DNA of 64,000 nt from positions 16,914-80,913 of the forward strand of contig CANJNJ010000001.1 in NCBI GenBank assembly GCA_947474995.1, given 5' to 3'. This document shows, in pieces, positions 1 through 8,558 of the stretch. Both the position numbers and the translations under genes were made by a program. The DNA is from Opitutaceae bacterium (GTDB taxonomy: Bacteria > Verrucomicrobiota > Verrucomicrobiia > Opitutales > Opitutaceae). Under the pieces are notes generated by a model. It searched no databases, was not told where the DNA came from, and saw only the letters and a program-made list of their open reading frames with translations. Numbering within the stretch: position 1 is the first letter of the stretch; every line of letters begins with the position of its first letter.

Positions 1-1246
1 AATTGGCCGACGTCAAGGCCTGCTGCTGGGTGATGCCAACCAGAAAATCCGTGGGGTCCGCGGGACTGCGGGGCACCGCCACGCCCAGGCTGTAGCGACG
101 GTAGTGCTCGTGCATGCTGTCCACTCGCACGCCCTGGCGATACGTGAGCCAGTCGTTGAACTTGTGCACGAGGGTGGCCGACGCCTCGACGACGCTGGTC
201 TGCCGACCCGGCCCCGGAAACCCGAAGATTCGCTCGTTCGGAATATAGGCGTCGCCGATCCCACCGGCATTGCGCGGGTTTGAGATCGGGTTCCAAATAT
301 TGGGATTGGTAAAGGGAATCTGCGCCAGCGAAACCTGCGCCCGATAGATGTTGGGGTTGGACCAGTAACGCTCACCGACCACGCCCGGGCCGTTATAGAT
401 CCACGTCCCCGTGCTAACATACAGATCGGTATTTCGGCCAATGTTCCACGACACCGATGGGCCGATGCCGTATTTCTTGATGCGCAGCAAATCTCCACTG
501 CTGGCCCCGTCCTGCTGCTCATAGTAGAGGGGAATGCGATAGGACAGTTTTCCATCCGAGGTGATCTTTCCGCTATGATCGGCTTCCGCCCGATAGAATT
601 GGTAGTCGCCGAAGGTGAGCGTGGCCGCGTTCGTCACCTTGCCCGTCGGCCGCTTGGGCACGAAATTGACCATGCCGCCGGCGTCACCGCGGCCCATCGC
701 CGCCGACGCCGGGCCCTTCACATAGTCGATGCGATCATAGAGCGCCGCGTCGCGATTGACCGGGAGCGTGCTGAGAAAGCCATCGACCCAGGACTTGGTG
801 ACCTGCAGGCCATGGATAAAAAACAACTCCGGCTGGTGCGCGTTCGCCCGCGGGTAGACGTTGTTGACGAACTTAACGAAATCGTGGCTCTCGGTGATGT
901 GGGCGTCGGCCAGAAATTCCGCCGTGACCACACTCACTGCCTGGGGAATATCGACGTAGGCCATGTTCAGCCGCGACGAGGAATTCGCATCCTGTGCCCC
1001 GTAGCCCGTGTTGGAACTGCCCTTCACCTGAAAGGGCTCCAGTATGACCGCCGCATTCGGATCCGATGCCTTGGTCGGAGCCGGAACCGTCTGCGCAGGC
1101 AGCGAGAGACCGAGCAACAGGGCGACGGCGACCGCCTGAGAAGCGCGCCTTCCGAATAAAGCGACACCGAAACGAGGGAGTCGCGCAGCTTTTCGGGACA
1201 ACGGGTCCGACGAAAGGCAACGAGCAATGCGGGGACAGGATTTCAT
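1..1246 (-). CDS. TonB-dependent receptor, N-terminal part (cut by window edge)
   Basis: From the ATG at 1246 the minus strand stays open for about 415 codons and runs off the left edge, so the C-terminal barrel is missing. A hydrophobic segment near residues 36-50 looks like a signal peptide. Residues about 98-200 form a plug domain: IPQAVSVVTAEFLAD, the FFIHGLQ segment, YDRIDYVKGPASAAMGRG and GGMVNFVPKRP are typical of siderophore-type receptors. The rest is beta-barrel-like (YWSNPNIYRAQVSLAQIPF). Such proteins import ferric siderophores or other bulky ligands across the outer membrane using TonB energy. The usual arginine of the plug FxxRG motif is a histidine here. The substrate cannot be told. 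Confidence 0.9.
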   Translation of the reverse strand, partial: MKSCPRIARCLSSDPLSRKAARLPRFGVALFGRRASQAVAVALLLGLSLPAQTVPAPTKASDPNAAVILEPFQVKGSSNTGYGAQDANSSSRLNMAYVDIPQAVSVVTAEFLADAHITESHDFVKFVNNVYPRANAHQPELFFIHGLQVTKSWVDGFLSTLPVNRDAALYDRIDYVKGPASAAMGRGDAGGMVNFVPKRPTGKVTNAATLTFGDYQFYRAEADHSGKITSDGKLSYRIPLYYEQQDGASSGDLLRIKKYGIGPSVSWNIGRNTDLYVSTGTWIYNGPGVVGERYWSNPNIYRAQVSLAQIPFTNPNIWNPISNPRNAGGIGDAYIPNERIFGFPGPGRQTSVVEASATLVHKFNDWLTYRQGVRVDSMHEHYRRYSLGVAVPRSPADPTDFLVGITQQQALTSAN

Positions 1247-1509
1247 TGGGAGTTATAGCGAACAGCCTGAGGACGGGGTGAAGTCTCTGATTCTTCAGAG
1301 CCAGCACGCCTATCTCGAAGAACACCGGAGTATTCTGTCAAGAGAGTTTTGATCGATCATTACTATATTGACAGTTCATATGCCACGGCCAATTGAAGCA
1401 GCGCTCGCAAAAAGTCCCCGCCGTCCTCCCGATTTTCCCAATCGCGTGATCACTTTATAGTCGTCGACCGCTCCTCTCCTCGAAATCCAGCTCTATCCCC
1501 CTCCCCGCT
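1247..1509. promoter_or_regulatory. Divergent intergenic region between TonB receptor and DJ-1 gene
   Basis: This stretch separates two divergent genes and is clearly AT-richer than its surroundings at 1335-1380. It holds TTGACA on the plus strand at 1368-1373 and TTGACA on the minus strand at 1336-1341. Neither has a convincing -10 box at 17 bases, so promoter function is only inferred from position. Confidence 0.3.
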
Positions 1510-2088
1510 ATGCCACATAAAGTGCTTATCATCGTCGGAGATGCTACTGAAACCGTCGACACGCTCTATCCCTATTATCGGCTCGAAGAGGCCGGTTTCA
1601 TCCCGGTTGTGGCCGCGCCCGACAAGCGGAAGTACCAGATGGTACTCCATGAAGTGAAACCGGGTTGGACCATCACCAAGGAGTGGGAAGGCTACACCAT
1701 CGATGCCGACATCGCGTTTCGTGATATCAAGCCCGAGGAGTATGTCGGCATCTTCTTCAGCGGCGGGCGGGCACCGGAATATATTCGCGACGATCCGGAT
1801 TTGATTCGCATCACGCGCTGGTTCTTCCAGCAGAACAAACCAATCGCCAGCGTCTGCCACGGTTGCGAGATCCCCGCGCGTGCCGATTGCCTCCGGGGCC
1901 GGCGAATTGCGGCCGTGGGCAAATGCCGGTTCGATGTCGAAGTCTGCGGCGGCATTTTCGTGAACGAACCGTGCGTCGTGGATCGCAATCTGGTGAGCGG
2001 CCGCACGTTTCACGATCACGGCAAGTATATGGGTTCATGGATGCGCCTGTTGGAGGCCGAACGTCAGCGGCTGGACGCAGCCGCTTAG
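1510..2088 (+). CDS. DJ-1/PfpI family protein
   Basis: 192 residues, the usual size for the single-domain ThiJ/DJ-1/PfpI superfamily (class I glutamine amidotransferase-like fold). The nucleophile elbow is seen as SVCHG with Cys116, preceded by a strand and the loop FFSGGRAPEY near residue 83. Family members act as proteases, glyoxalases, amidases or redox chaperones; sequence alone does not choose among these. It opens a plus-strand run with a TIM-barrel epimerase and a PQQ dehydrogenase, 36 bases from the next gene, so co-transcription is likely. Confidence 0.85.
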   Translation: MPHKVLIIVGDATETVDTLYPYYRLEEAGFIPVVAAPDKRKYQMVLHEVKPGWTITKEWEGYTIDADIAFRDIKPEEYVGIFFSGGRAPEYIRDDPDLIRITRWFFQQNKPIASVCHGCEIPARADCLRGRRIAAVGKCRFDVEVCGGIFVNEPCVVDRNLVSGRTFHDHGKYMGSWMRLLEAERQRLDAAA

Positions 2089-2124
2089 GCACCAAACGTT
2101 CCCCGCCTGTTTATCCTCCCTGGC

Positions 2125-3045
2125 GTGACCACCACGACCCGACGCGATTTTATCGCCCTTGCCGCTGGCGGCCTTGGCTTGGCCGCCCTGCGGGCTCGCG
2201 GCGCGACCGCGCCGCAACCCGGGCTGAGCCTCGGCTTCAGTCTCTACGGGATGAAGACTTTGCCGCTCGACCGCGCCCTGTCCGAGTGCGCCCGGATCGG
2301 TTACCGCAATATCGAACTCTCCTTGATGGCCGGCTTCCCGACCGATCCCGCGAAACTCACGCCGGCCGTGAGCTCGACCATCCGGCAGCAGCTCAAGACC
2401 GCCGGACTTCCCGTCGCGAGCCTTCTGGTAAACCTGGGCCTGACCGGCGATGAGAAAGCCCACGCCGGGTATCTCGAGGTGCTGGAGATCGCCGCGCGCT
2501 TTGCAGCGGAAATCGATCCCGCGCACCCTCCCATCGTACAAACGGTAATGGGTGGCACTCCGGCCGAATGGGAGACGAAAAAAGCGATGATGGCGGCACG
2601 CCTGAAGGAATGGGATGCCATCGCCCGCCCGCACGGTGTCACCGTGGCCGTGAAAGGCCACGTCTTGAACGCCGTCGATACGCCGGAGAAGCTGCTCTGG
2701 ATCTTCCGCGAGGCGAAAGGAACCAATCTCGCGATCGCCTACGACCACAGCCACTACGCGCTCGCCGGCCTCTCGATTGAGGACAGCCTGCGGCCGCTCG
2801 CGCCGTACACCAAGTTCGTCCACGTCAAGGATGCGAGACGAGAGGGCAAGGACGTGCGCTTTCTTCTGCCCGGCGAAGGCACAACGAACTATGCCGAATA
2901 TTTTCGTCTGCTGAAAAAATACGGCTATCGGGGTCCAGTGGTGGTGGAGGTGAGCGCGCAGATTTTCAACCGGCCCGGCTACGATCCCGTGGCCGCCGCC
3001 GAGAAATCGTACGCCGCGCTCGCGCCCGGCTGGATGGCCCCCTGA
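2125..3045 (+). CDS. Tat-exported sugar phosphate isomerase/epimerase-like TIM-barrel protein
   Basis: 306 residues from a GTG start. The N-terminus TTRRDFIALAAGGLGLAAL is a twin-arginine signal, so the protein is probably exported folded. The body is a xylose-isomerase-like/AP-endonuclease-2 TIM barrel: GYRNIELSLMAGF near residue 55, AVKGHVLNAVDTPEKL, AYDHSHYAL, FVHVKDARR with metal-binding-type acidic and His residues, and VVVEVSAQIF near the end. The family isomerises or epimerises sugars or keto-sugars. It sits between a DJ-1 protein and a periplasmic quinoprotein dehydrogenase, which suggests a joint role in periplasmic sugar oxidation; that role is inference. Confidence 0.88.
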   Translation: MTTTTRRDFIALAAGGLGLAALRARGATAPQPGLSLGFSLYGMKTLPLDRALSECARIGYRNIELSLMAGFPTDPAKLTPAVSSTIRQQLKTAGLPVASLLVNLGLTGDEKAHAGYLEVLEIAARFAAEIDPAHPPIVQTVMGGTPAEWETKKAMMAARLKEWDAIARPHGVTVAVKGHVLNAVDTPEKLLWIFREAKGTNLAIAYDHSHYALAGLSIEDSLRPLAPYTKFVHVKDARREGKDVRFLLPGEGTTNYAEYFRLLKKYGYRGPVVVEVSAQIFNRPGYDPVAAAEKSYAALAPGWMAP

Positions 3046-3121
3046 ACCAGGTCCTGGCCCAAACCTTTCGCCACGCTGGCGGAGGGCGCAGCCAGAGGTG
3101 AGAGCGGCGGCCCGCAAAAAA

Positions 3122-5260
3122 ATGCCCGACACGAAATCCGACCTACTCCTACTCGGCCTGGCGGCGATCACCGCCCTGCTGCCGATCCGCGGCCTCCGCG
3201 CCGAGGCCGCCTTGGCGGAATTCAAGATTCTGCCGGCGGCGGGGCCATCGGAACTGACGCCGGCCAACGGCTGGCCCTCGACGCGCGACTACGCCGAGTG
3301 GACCCGTTCGCTTGGCGGGCCCACCTCCAATCGCTTTTCCACGTTAACTGGCATCACCCGGGAGAATGTCGCCCGCCTTGAAGTCGCATGGACCTACCAT
3401 TCCGGCGACGGCACCGGCGTTGTGCAGAGCAATCCCGTCGTGGTCGGGCGCCGGATGTTCGTGCCCACGGCTGGGCACCAGATCGTGGCCCTCGACGCCG
3501 CCACCGGTCGTGAACTCTGGAAGTTTCGGCCGGAGAAAATGGGCAACGCGCTGCAGGATTTTCCGGCCCGCCGCGGCCTGATCTACTGGGCGGGCAACGC
3601 CGCGATCCCACCCCGACTTTTCTTTTCTGCCGGCAACTGGGTTTATGCGTTGAACCCCGAGGACGGCAAACCGGTGACAGCATTCGGCTCCGACGGGCGG
3701 ACTGAACTGCCCACGGGCGGAACCGCCACGGGTGCGATTTGGAAGAATGTCCTGGTCGTGCCGGGATTCCTCGCGGACGTGTTCGGCTATGACGTCGTGA
3801 CAGGAAAGCTGCTCTGGCGCTTTCACACCATGCCGACCGGCACGGAATTTGGCGCCGATACCTGGAAGACCTTGGACAAGGGCGCAAATTGCTGGGGCGG
3901 CATGTCCCTCGATGAGTCGCGCGGGATTGCGTACATCTCCACCGGTTCCCCCAAACCCAATTACCTCGGGGCGGCGCACCTCGGGGCGAACCTGTTCGCC
4001 AACTGTGTGGTCGCGCTCAACGCCGCAACCGGCGAGAGGCTCTGGCATTTTCAGGAAATCGAGCACGACATCTGGGACCTCGACGTGCCTGCCCCGCCCA
4101 ATCTGGTCACGGTCACACGCCACGGCCGCAAGGTCGATGCCGTCGCCACCGTCACCAAGATCGGGCACACCCTCCTGCTCGATCGCGTGTCGGGGAAGCC
4201 GCTCTTTCCCTATCGCCTGCGCCGGGCGCCAGCCGCGAATCTGCCGGGCGAAAAGACCGCCGAGTACCAACCCGACCTCGAATGGCCGCAGCCGTTTGCG
4301 CGGCAGGATTTCAGCCGCGACCAGATCACGGAACGCACGCCCGAGGCCCGCGCCTTTGTCGAGCAACTGGTGGCGGACTCGAACATGGGTTGGTTCGTGC
4401 CGTTTGAGGACAACAAGCCGACCGTATTCTATGGGATGCTCGGGGGCGCGGACTGGCCGGGCGCGGCGTTCGATCCCACCAGCGGCCGGCTTTTCGTGAG
4501 CTCGAATCGTCTGGCGTGGAAAGTGAAAATTGCGCGCGACGACGATCCACCTCCGGCGGTGCCAGCGACGACGGGCGATCTGGTTTACCAGCAATTCTGC
4601 TTGTCGTGCCACGGTTCGGGGCGCCTGGGCGCCGGGGTGGTACCGGGGTTGCGGGGCCTGCGCCACCGGCTGCAAAAAGCCGAAGTACTTGAGCTCATAA
4701 AAACCGGCCGCACGACAATGCCTCCGCTGGGAATGGCCATGACCTCCCAGCAGAAGAATGATCTTCTCGCGTTTCTTTTTGCCGAAGACCGGCCGTCCGT
4801 TCCGTCCGCTCCCGGCGATCCCATCCGCTACGCGTTTGCCGGATATAAGAAGGTCCTGGATCAGGACGGATATCCGGGCAGCAAGCCACCTTGGGGCGAA
4901 CTGGTCAGCCTCGACCTCAACAGCGGCAAGATCGTCTGGCGGGTTCCGCTGGGAGAGCACGAGGAGCTGACCAAACTCGGGGCACCACTTACCGGGACGG
5001 AAAATGTGGGCGGGGCCATGGTAACCAGCGGTGGCGTCGTTTTCTGCTCGGGAACGCGGGACAAAAAAATCCGGGCCTTCGATTCCACCGATGGACGCGA
5101 ACTTTGGAGCGCGCGACTCCCGCTGCATGGCACTGCCCCGCCGGCAACCTACGAGGTCGATGGTCGCCAATTTGTTGTGATCGCGGCCAGCGGCGGTGGA
5201 AAACTTGGCGGCGACACCGGCGATGCCTGGGTGGCCTTCGCCCTGCCCTCGGCCAAGTGA
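3122..5260 (+). CDS. PQQ-dependent dehydrogenase with internal cytochrome c domain
   Basis: 712 residues from the ATG at 3122; a GTG at 3098 would add eight residues before the signal peptide (DLLLLGLAAITALLPIRGLRA). Residues about 45-480 and 575-710 are quinoprotein beta-propeller repeats (VVALDAATGRELWKF, WGELVSLDLNSGKIVW, KIRAFDSTDGRELWSARL). Between them lies a c-type cytochrome domain with the haem motif CLSCH at about 493-497 and a likely Met ligand in TTMPPLGM. The protein should oxidise a sugar or alcohol in the periplasm and pass electrons from PQQ to its own haem. The cytochrome is inserted in the propeller rather than appended at the C-terminus. A paralogue lies at 18153-20252. Confidence 0.92.
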   Translation: MPDTKSDLLLLGLAAITALLPIRGLRAEAALAEFKILPAAGPSELTPANGWPSTRDYAEWTRSLGGPTSNRFSTLTGITRENVARLEVAWTYHSGDGTGVVQSNPVVVGRRMFVPTAGHQIVALDAATGRELWKFRPEKMGNALQDFPARRGLIYWAGNAAIPPRLFFSAGNWVYALNPEDGKPVTAFGSDGRTELPTGGTATGAIWKNVLVVPGFLADVFGYDVVTGKLLWRFHTMPTGTEFGADTWKTLDKGANCWGGMSLDESRGIAYISTGSPKPNYLGAAHLGANLFANCVVALNAATGERLWHFQEIEHDIWDLDVPAPPNLVTVTRHGRKVDAVATVTKIGHTLLLDRVSGKPLFPYRLRRAPAANLPGEKTAEYQPDLEWPQPFARQDFSRDQITERTPEARAFVEQLVADSNMGWFVPFEDNKPTVFYGMLGGADWPGAAFDPTSGRLFVSSNRLAWKVKIARDDDPPPAVPATTGDLVYQQFCLSCHGSGRLGAGVVPGLRGLRHRLQKAEVLELIKTGRTTMPPLGMAMTSQQKNDLLAFLFAEDRPSVPSAPGDPIRYAFAGYKKVLDQDGYPGSKPPWGELVSLDLNSGKIVWRVPLGEHEELTKLGAPLTGTENVGGAMVTSGGVVFCSGTRDKKIRAFDSTDGRELWSARLPLHGTAPPATYEVDGRQFVVIAASGGGKLGGDTGDAWVAFALPSAK

Positions 5261-5308
5261 CCAATTTGGTCCGAGCGTTACCTCCACCCATCCCAGCCTG
5301 TTTTTCCA

Positions 5309-5935
5309 ATGTTGTCGGTTGATACCTTTCAGACCAAGTCCTCCCGGGTCTACACGGCGCTGAAGCGGGACATCACGTCGGGCGCATACAAGCCCGGCCT
5401 GCATCTCGTCCGGCGGGACTTGGTGAAGCGTTTCGGCGTGAGCCTTTCGATTGTGAACGAAGCGCTTGGGCGCCTGGGGAATGATGGCCTCGTCGAAACG
5501 AAGGAGATGTACGGCACCCGGGTCATCTCCCTGAGCGAGACCAAACTTCGCGATGAATTCGTACTGCGCGAAGCCATCGAGCGGCATGCCGTGCGTCTCC
5601 TGGCCGAATTTGGGAGTGACGAGACGCTCGGCGCGCTCCTCGAAGAAGCGAAGACCATCGATCGCTGGATGAACGATCCCACGCATAACGAGGAACAGGG
5701 CACGACGATGCACCTGGAGTTTCATCTCAAGCTCGCCCGGGCCACAGGTTACGTGGCGTTGGAGGAAATGCTGCAGCGCACCAGCATGCGGGCGCTGCTC
5801 ACCACCCGCTGGATCGCCAACCAAAAGCTCCCGCACCCGACCGATTTTCACCAGCAGCTCGTGCTGGAGATCATGAAACGAGACCCCGGTCGCGCCGACC
5901 AGAAGATGCGCGAGCATCTGCATTTCGTCGAATAG
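5309..5935 (+). CDS. GntR family transcriptional regulator (FCD type)
   Basis: 208 residues. Residues about 10-75 form the winged helix-turn-helix of the GntR family (VYTALKRDITSGAYKPG, VKRFGVSLSIVNEALGRLGNDGLVE). Residues 85-205 are an alpha-helical FCD-type ligand domain with a HLEFHLKLARATG segment carrying candidate metal or acid-binding histidines. FCD members usually sense sugar acids or other carboxylates. It starts 48 bases after the PQQ dehydrogenase on the same strand, so it may control that cluster; the target is inferred from position only. Confidence 0.9.
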   Translation: MLSVDTFQTKSSRVYTALKRDITSGAYKPGLHLVRRDLVKRFGVSLSIVNEALGRLGNDGLVETKEMYGTRVISLSETKLRDEFVLREAIERHAVRLLAEFGSDETLGALLEEAKTIDRWMNDPTHNEEQGTTMHLEFHLKLARATGYVALEEMLQRTSMRALLTTRWIANQKLPHPTDFHQQLVLEIMKRDPGRADQKMREHLHFVE

Positions 5936-6575
5936 GTCGCGCCGCCATTGTCGACCCAAGCGCCCGGCGGCCGCAGGCGGAGCATTTCAATACGGGCAGT
6001 GAATCGGAATTGGGCGATGACTTGTGCAGCCCCTTCCCCGTCTAGCCCGCTTCGAGAGGCGCCGATTGCAGCTGGATTCACAACCGCGCGGTCGTGATTC
6101 ACTTCGATTCAGACGACACCGAATCCATCCTGAACGGAAACGCACGTAAATGAAGACCTTTGTCATGCGCGGCGTCATGCAATTGAGCCGCGCGCAAACG
6201 AAACCCACCTCGTCGGAATTCAGCTTCCTGCCAATTTACCAAGGAATACGCCCCTGCATCTGCGGCAATTCCGGCGCGGCCTTCGTGTTTCCCTTTTCTT
6301 GGATTTTGGTGCGGCGCATTCAGTGGTGTGCCGTCCCAATCTTTCGAGAGTCGTGGTATGACACCTTTGCCTTGCCTCTGAATTTCACTCTCGGGCCACT
6401 TAGCTTCTGAACAGGTCCGTGTTCCACCGGTTTCGTCCTCGGCGTCGCAACCATGCACACCTACGGGAAAAATACTTCTACCCAAAAGCAAGGCCCTCCG
6501 CCTCTGCTGCGGAAGCGGGTGAAACTTAGTTTCGCGCCCACCGCCCTCGCGACGAGCCCGGCGGCCCCGGCTCGG
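5936..6575. other. Long intergenic stretch without a recognisable gene
   Basis: About 640 bases between the convergent GntR and lipocalin genes. Short open frames exist on both strands, for example at 6150-6410, but none has a recognisable domain or signal peptide. I saw no tRNA-like or convincing terminator structure. Confidence 0.5.
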
Positions 6576-7112
6576 CTATCTCGGTTCGGGCCCGCGCTGG
6601 AGCACCTTGCGCAGCTTGGTCAAGTCATAGCCCTGGACCGCCAGTTCCCCGACCAGCCGCTGGTAGTCGACCTCCGGGATCTGCGGTGTGCGCGCCATGA
6701 TCCAGACGTAATCCCGCCGGTTCCGGCCGATGACAGTCTGGCTGTAGTCGGGGCTCAAATAAGTGATGAGAAATTCGGCCTTAAAGGGCCAGAGGAACTG
6801 CATCCCCCATGTGGAGTTGTTGATTCGATCGACGACGAAGCCGCGCGGATTGTAGCGCTTGGGCGGTCCGTCGAAGCCTCCCTGGTTGAAGGTGAAGGTC
6901 GTGTTGATGTTGCCACCGGGTTCGAGCCGGTAATCTTCAATCGCGTGGTAGGCCTCGGTCTCGATGAAGGTCGGGATGCAGGCGATGACATACCACGGCC
7001 CCATGAAGCGCGGGAGGTCGAGCTTCTCGACGGTCTTCAAGGGCGGCAGCGACGTGGCACAGCCGGTGAGCAGGAGCAGGCAGGGAAGGAGAGACAGTGT
7101 TTTCACAGTCAT
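6576..7112 (-). CDS. Lipocalin family outer-membrane lipoprotein (Blc-like)
   Basis: 178 residues. The N-terminus has a lipoprotein signal ending in the lipobox LTGC, so the mature protein should be lipid-anchored. The lipocalin signature is seen as RFMGPWYVIACIPTF near residues 35-49, followed by YRLEPGGNINTTFTFNQGG, the strand WPFKAEFLITYLSPDYSQTVIG, and YVWIMARTP. Length and order match bacterial lipocalin Blc, which binds fatty acids or lysophospholipids. Blc homologues are often found in light- or singlet-oxygen-response gene groups with photolyases; here a photolyase operon lies 6 kb away. It is 33 bases downstream of a small membrane protein gene on the same strand. Confidence 0.93.
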   Translation of the reverse strand: MTVKTLSLLPCLLLLTGCATSLPPLKTVEKLDLPRFMGPWYVIACIPTFIETEAYHAIEDYRLEPGGNINTTFTFNQGGFDGPPKRYNPRGFVVDRINNSTWGMQFLWPFKAEFLITYLSPDYSQTVIGRNRRDYVWIMARTPQIPEVDYQRLVGELAVQGYDLTKLRKVLQRGPEPR

Positions 7113-7145
7113 GAAGGTACGTTCAGTTGGTGGCGTCCGCCGCCC

Positions 7146-7346
7146 TTATTTGTCGGAGTGGATCGCCCGCAGCGCGAAAAGGCACAGCCCGACCCCCGGA
7201 AGGAGGAGGGCCAACAGCCCGGCGGTCTCCCGGGCCCATTTCATCTCGTCCAAGAGGAGCCAGGCGCGGCGGAGAACTAATAGCGATACGAACAGGAGCA
7301 GCAGCTCCCACCCGATCAGAGAATATCGATTCTTGATAGTGGCCAA
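7146..7346 (-). CDS. Small two-helix membrane protein
   Basis: 66 residues with two clear hydrophobic segments, about 11-26 (LIGWELLLLFVSLLVLRRAW) and 42-60 (TAGLLALLLPGVGLCLFAL), joined by a charged loop. No family recognised. It lies between folE2 and the lipocalin gene on the same strand, 33 bases before the lipocalin, so it is probably translated with it. Function unknown; the call as a real gene rests on the membrane topology and the operon-like spacing. Confidence 0.6.
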   Translation of the reverse strand: MATIKNRYSLIGWELLLLFVSLLVLRRAWLLLDEMKWARETAGLLALLLPGVGLCLFALRAIHSDK

Positions 7347-7496
7347 GATGTATTCCGAACGCGGAAGTGTTCGTCACTGCAATCCTCCGCTAGTCGCGAA
7401 AATCCGGCGGCCCGACATTTTGAAAAACGGCGGCTTGGTGCCGTCCGCTCGGAAAATGACCGTTTGGGCCTGATGGTCTAAATTCGGTTAAGAATC

Positions 7497-8471
7497 TCAG
7501 CATACCAGAGACTGGAAATCCGAGAAATCCGCCCTGAGCCCTCCCTTCACCCCCTTGCAAATCACACTGACCGCGTCGTGCGAATGGAGCGACTCGAGGT
7601 GCGCGCACGCCACTTGGAAATCTATGATGCGCTTGTCGCCCGCGAGTTCTCGGTACAGCAGCCGGGCGGCATCCTCCACAAATTTGATGTAAGTGCCGTT
7701 GAGCTCGGCAAAGGCCTGCTCGTCCTCCCGCTTTACCATCACTTGCGTCTCGGTCTTGAGCGCGTTGGCGCAATGCCGCTGCAAATCCTCGATCGCGAGG
7801 GTTCGATTATTCGCGAGCACGACCCGCACCCGCGCCTTCGAGCGCTGCGCGTGCGGAGTGGCGTAGGCCCCGCGCGTGCTCCGGGCATGTTCGGCCAACT
7901 CTGCGCTGCACGGGCAGGTGGAGGAATAGACAAAATCAAACTCGACCATGCGGCGAAATTGGCCGGCGTGATTTAACGTCGCGTCGTACGCGACGCGGTA
8001 GTACTGCCACCCCGCGAGTCCGCTCCGCAGGCTGGGTTGCAGCATCGGGTAGGAGAACGACAGCCTGATTCGCGCCTCAAAAGACCCGATCTGGCGTTGG
8101 TATTTCGCCAGCAACCTCCGCAGGACCTCGAAGGAGAATTCTTCGTCGGCGTGCGCGTAGAATAAGCGCATGATTCGCCCCATGTTGATCCCCTTGAGTC
8201 CGGCCTCGAGGGAAACAGTGCCGGTCACGCTGGTCTCCAGCGTGTGGATTTTTCCTCCGCGTGCGCGGAATTTCAGCGGCAGGCGAAAATTGGCGCAGCC
8301 CACTTGCTGGATCGGCACTCGCGCGCCGGCAGCGGCGTTGACCGCGTCCATCATGTCGGGCAAGCTGGCGCGATACGCCGCATTGGACTTAAACTTCGCG
8401 TCAAAAGCGCGATCGATCAGCGGCGTGCGACCGCCGGGCGCCTCGTGCAAATACATGGATTTCTTGGTCAT
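7497..8471 (-). CDS. folE2: GTP cyclohydrolase FolE2 (type IB), copy 1
   Basis: 324 residues from the ATG at 8471; an upstream ATG at 8519 would add 16 residues that the second copy lacks. FolE2 turns GTP into 7,8-dihydroneopterin triphosphate, the first step to folate and other pterins. Family landmarks: IQQVG near 55, [21 protein letters not shown] (78-97), [11 protein letters not shown] with Cys186 and Cys188, His207, Glu241 in [15 protein letters not shown], and [10 protein letters not shown] with His298. It lies directly downstream of a PTPS-like gene. A paralogue with the same landmarks is at 47440-48420, also paired with a PTPS gene. Both copies lack a clear Shine-Dalgarno sequence and share CCAAAAACGA just before the start. 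Confidence 0.95.
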   Translation of the reverse strand: MTKKSMYLHEAPGGRTPLIDRAFDAKFKSNAAYRASLPDMMDAVNAAAGARVPIQQVGCANFRLPLKFRARGGKIHTLETSVTGTVSLEAGLKGINMGRIMRLFYAHADEEFSFEVLRRLLAKYQRQIGSFEARIRLSFSYPMLQPSLRSGLAGWQYYRVAYDATLNHAGQFRRMVEFDFVYSSTCPCSAELAEHARSTRGAYATPHAQRSKARVRVVLANNRTLAIEDLQRHCANALKTETQVMVKREDEQAFAELNGTYIKFVEDAARLLYRELAGDKRIIDFQVACAHLESLHSHDAVSVICKGVKGGLRADFSDFQSLVC

Positions 8472-8558
8472 ATCGTTTTTGGCATGGAAGAAGGCTGGTC
8501 CGGTGGTTGGGCCGATCACCGGCGCTCCGGACTTCCGGAGTGCGCCGGCCGGGAGAAT

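Noticed and set aside
3344..5959. 871-codon open frame on the minus strand
   Set aside because: Antisense to the PQQ dehydrogenase and GntR genes; no recognisable domain, residue mix of a shadow frame.
6150..6410. 86-codon plus-strand frame in the gap before the lipocalin gene
   Set aside because: No domain, odd composition rich in Ile, Phe, Ser and Trp without membrane layout; an equally long frame lies on the opposite strand.
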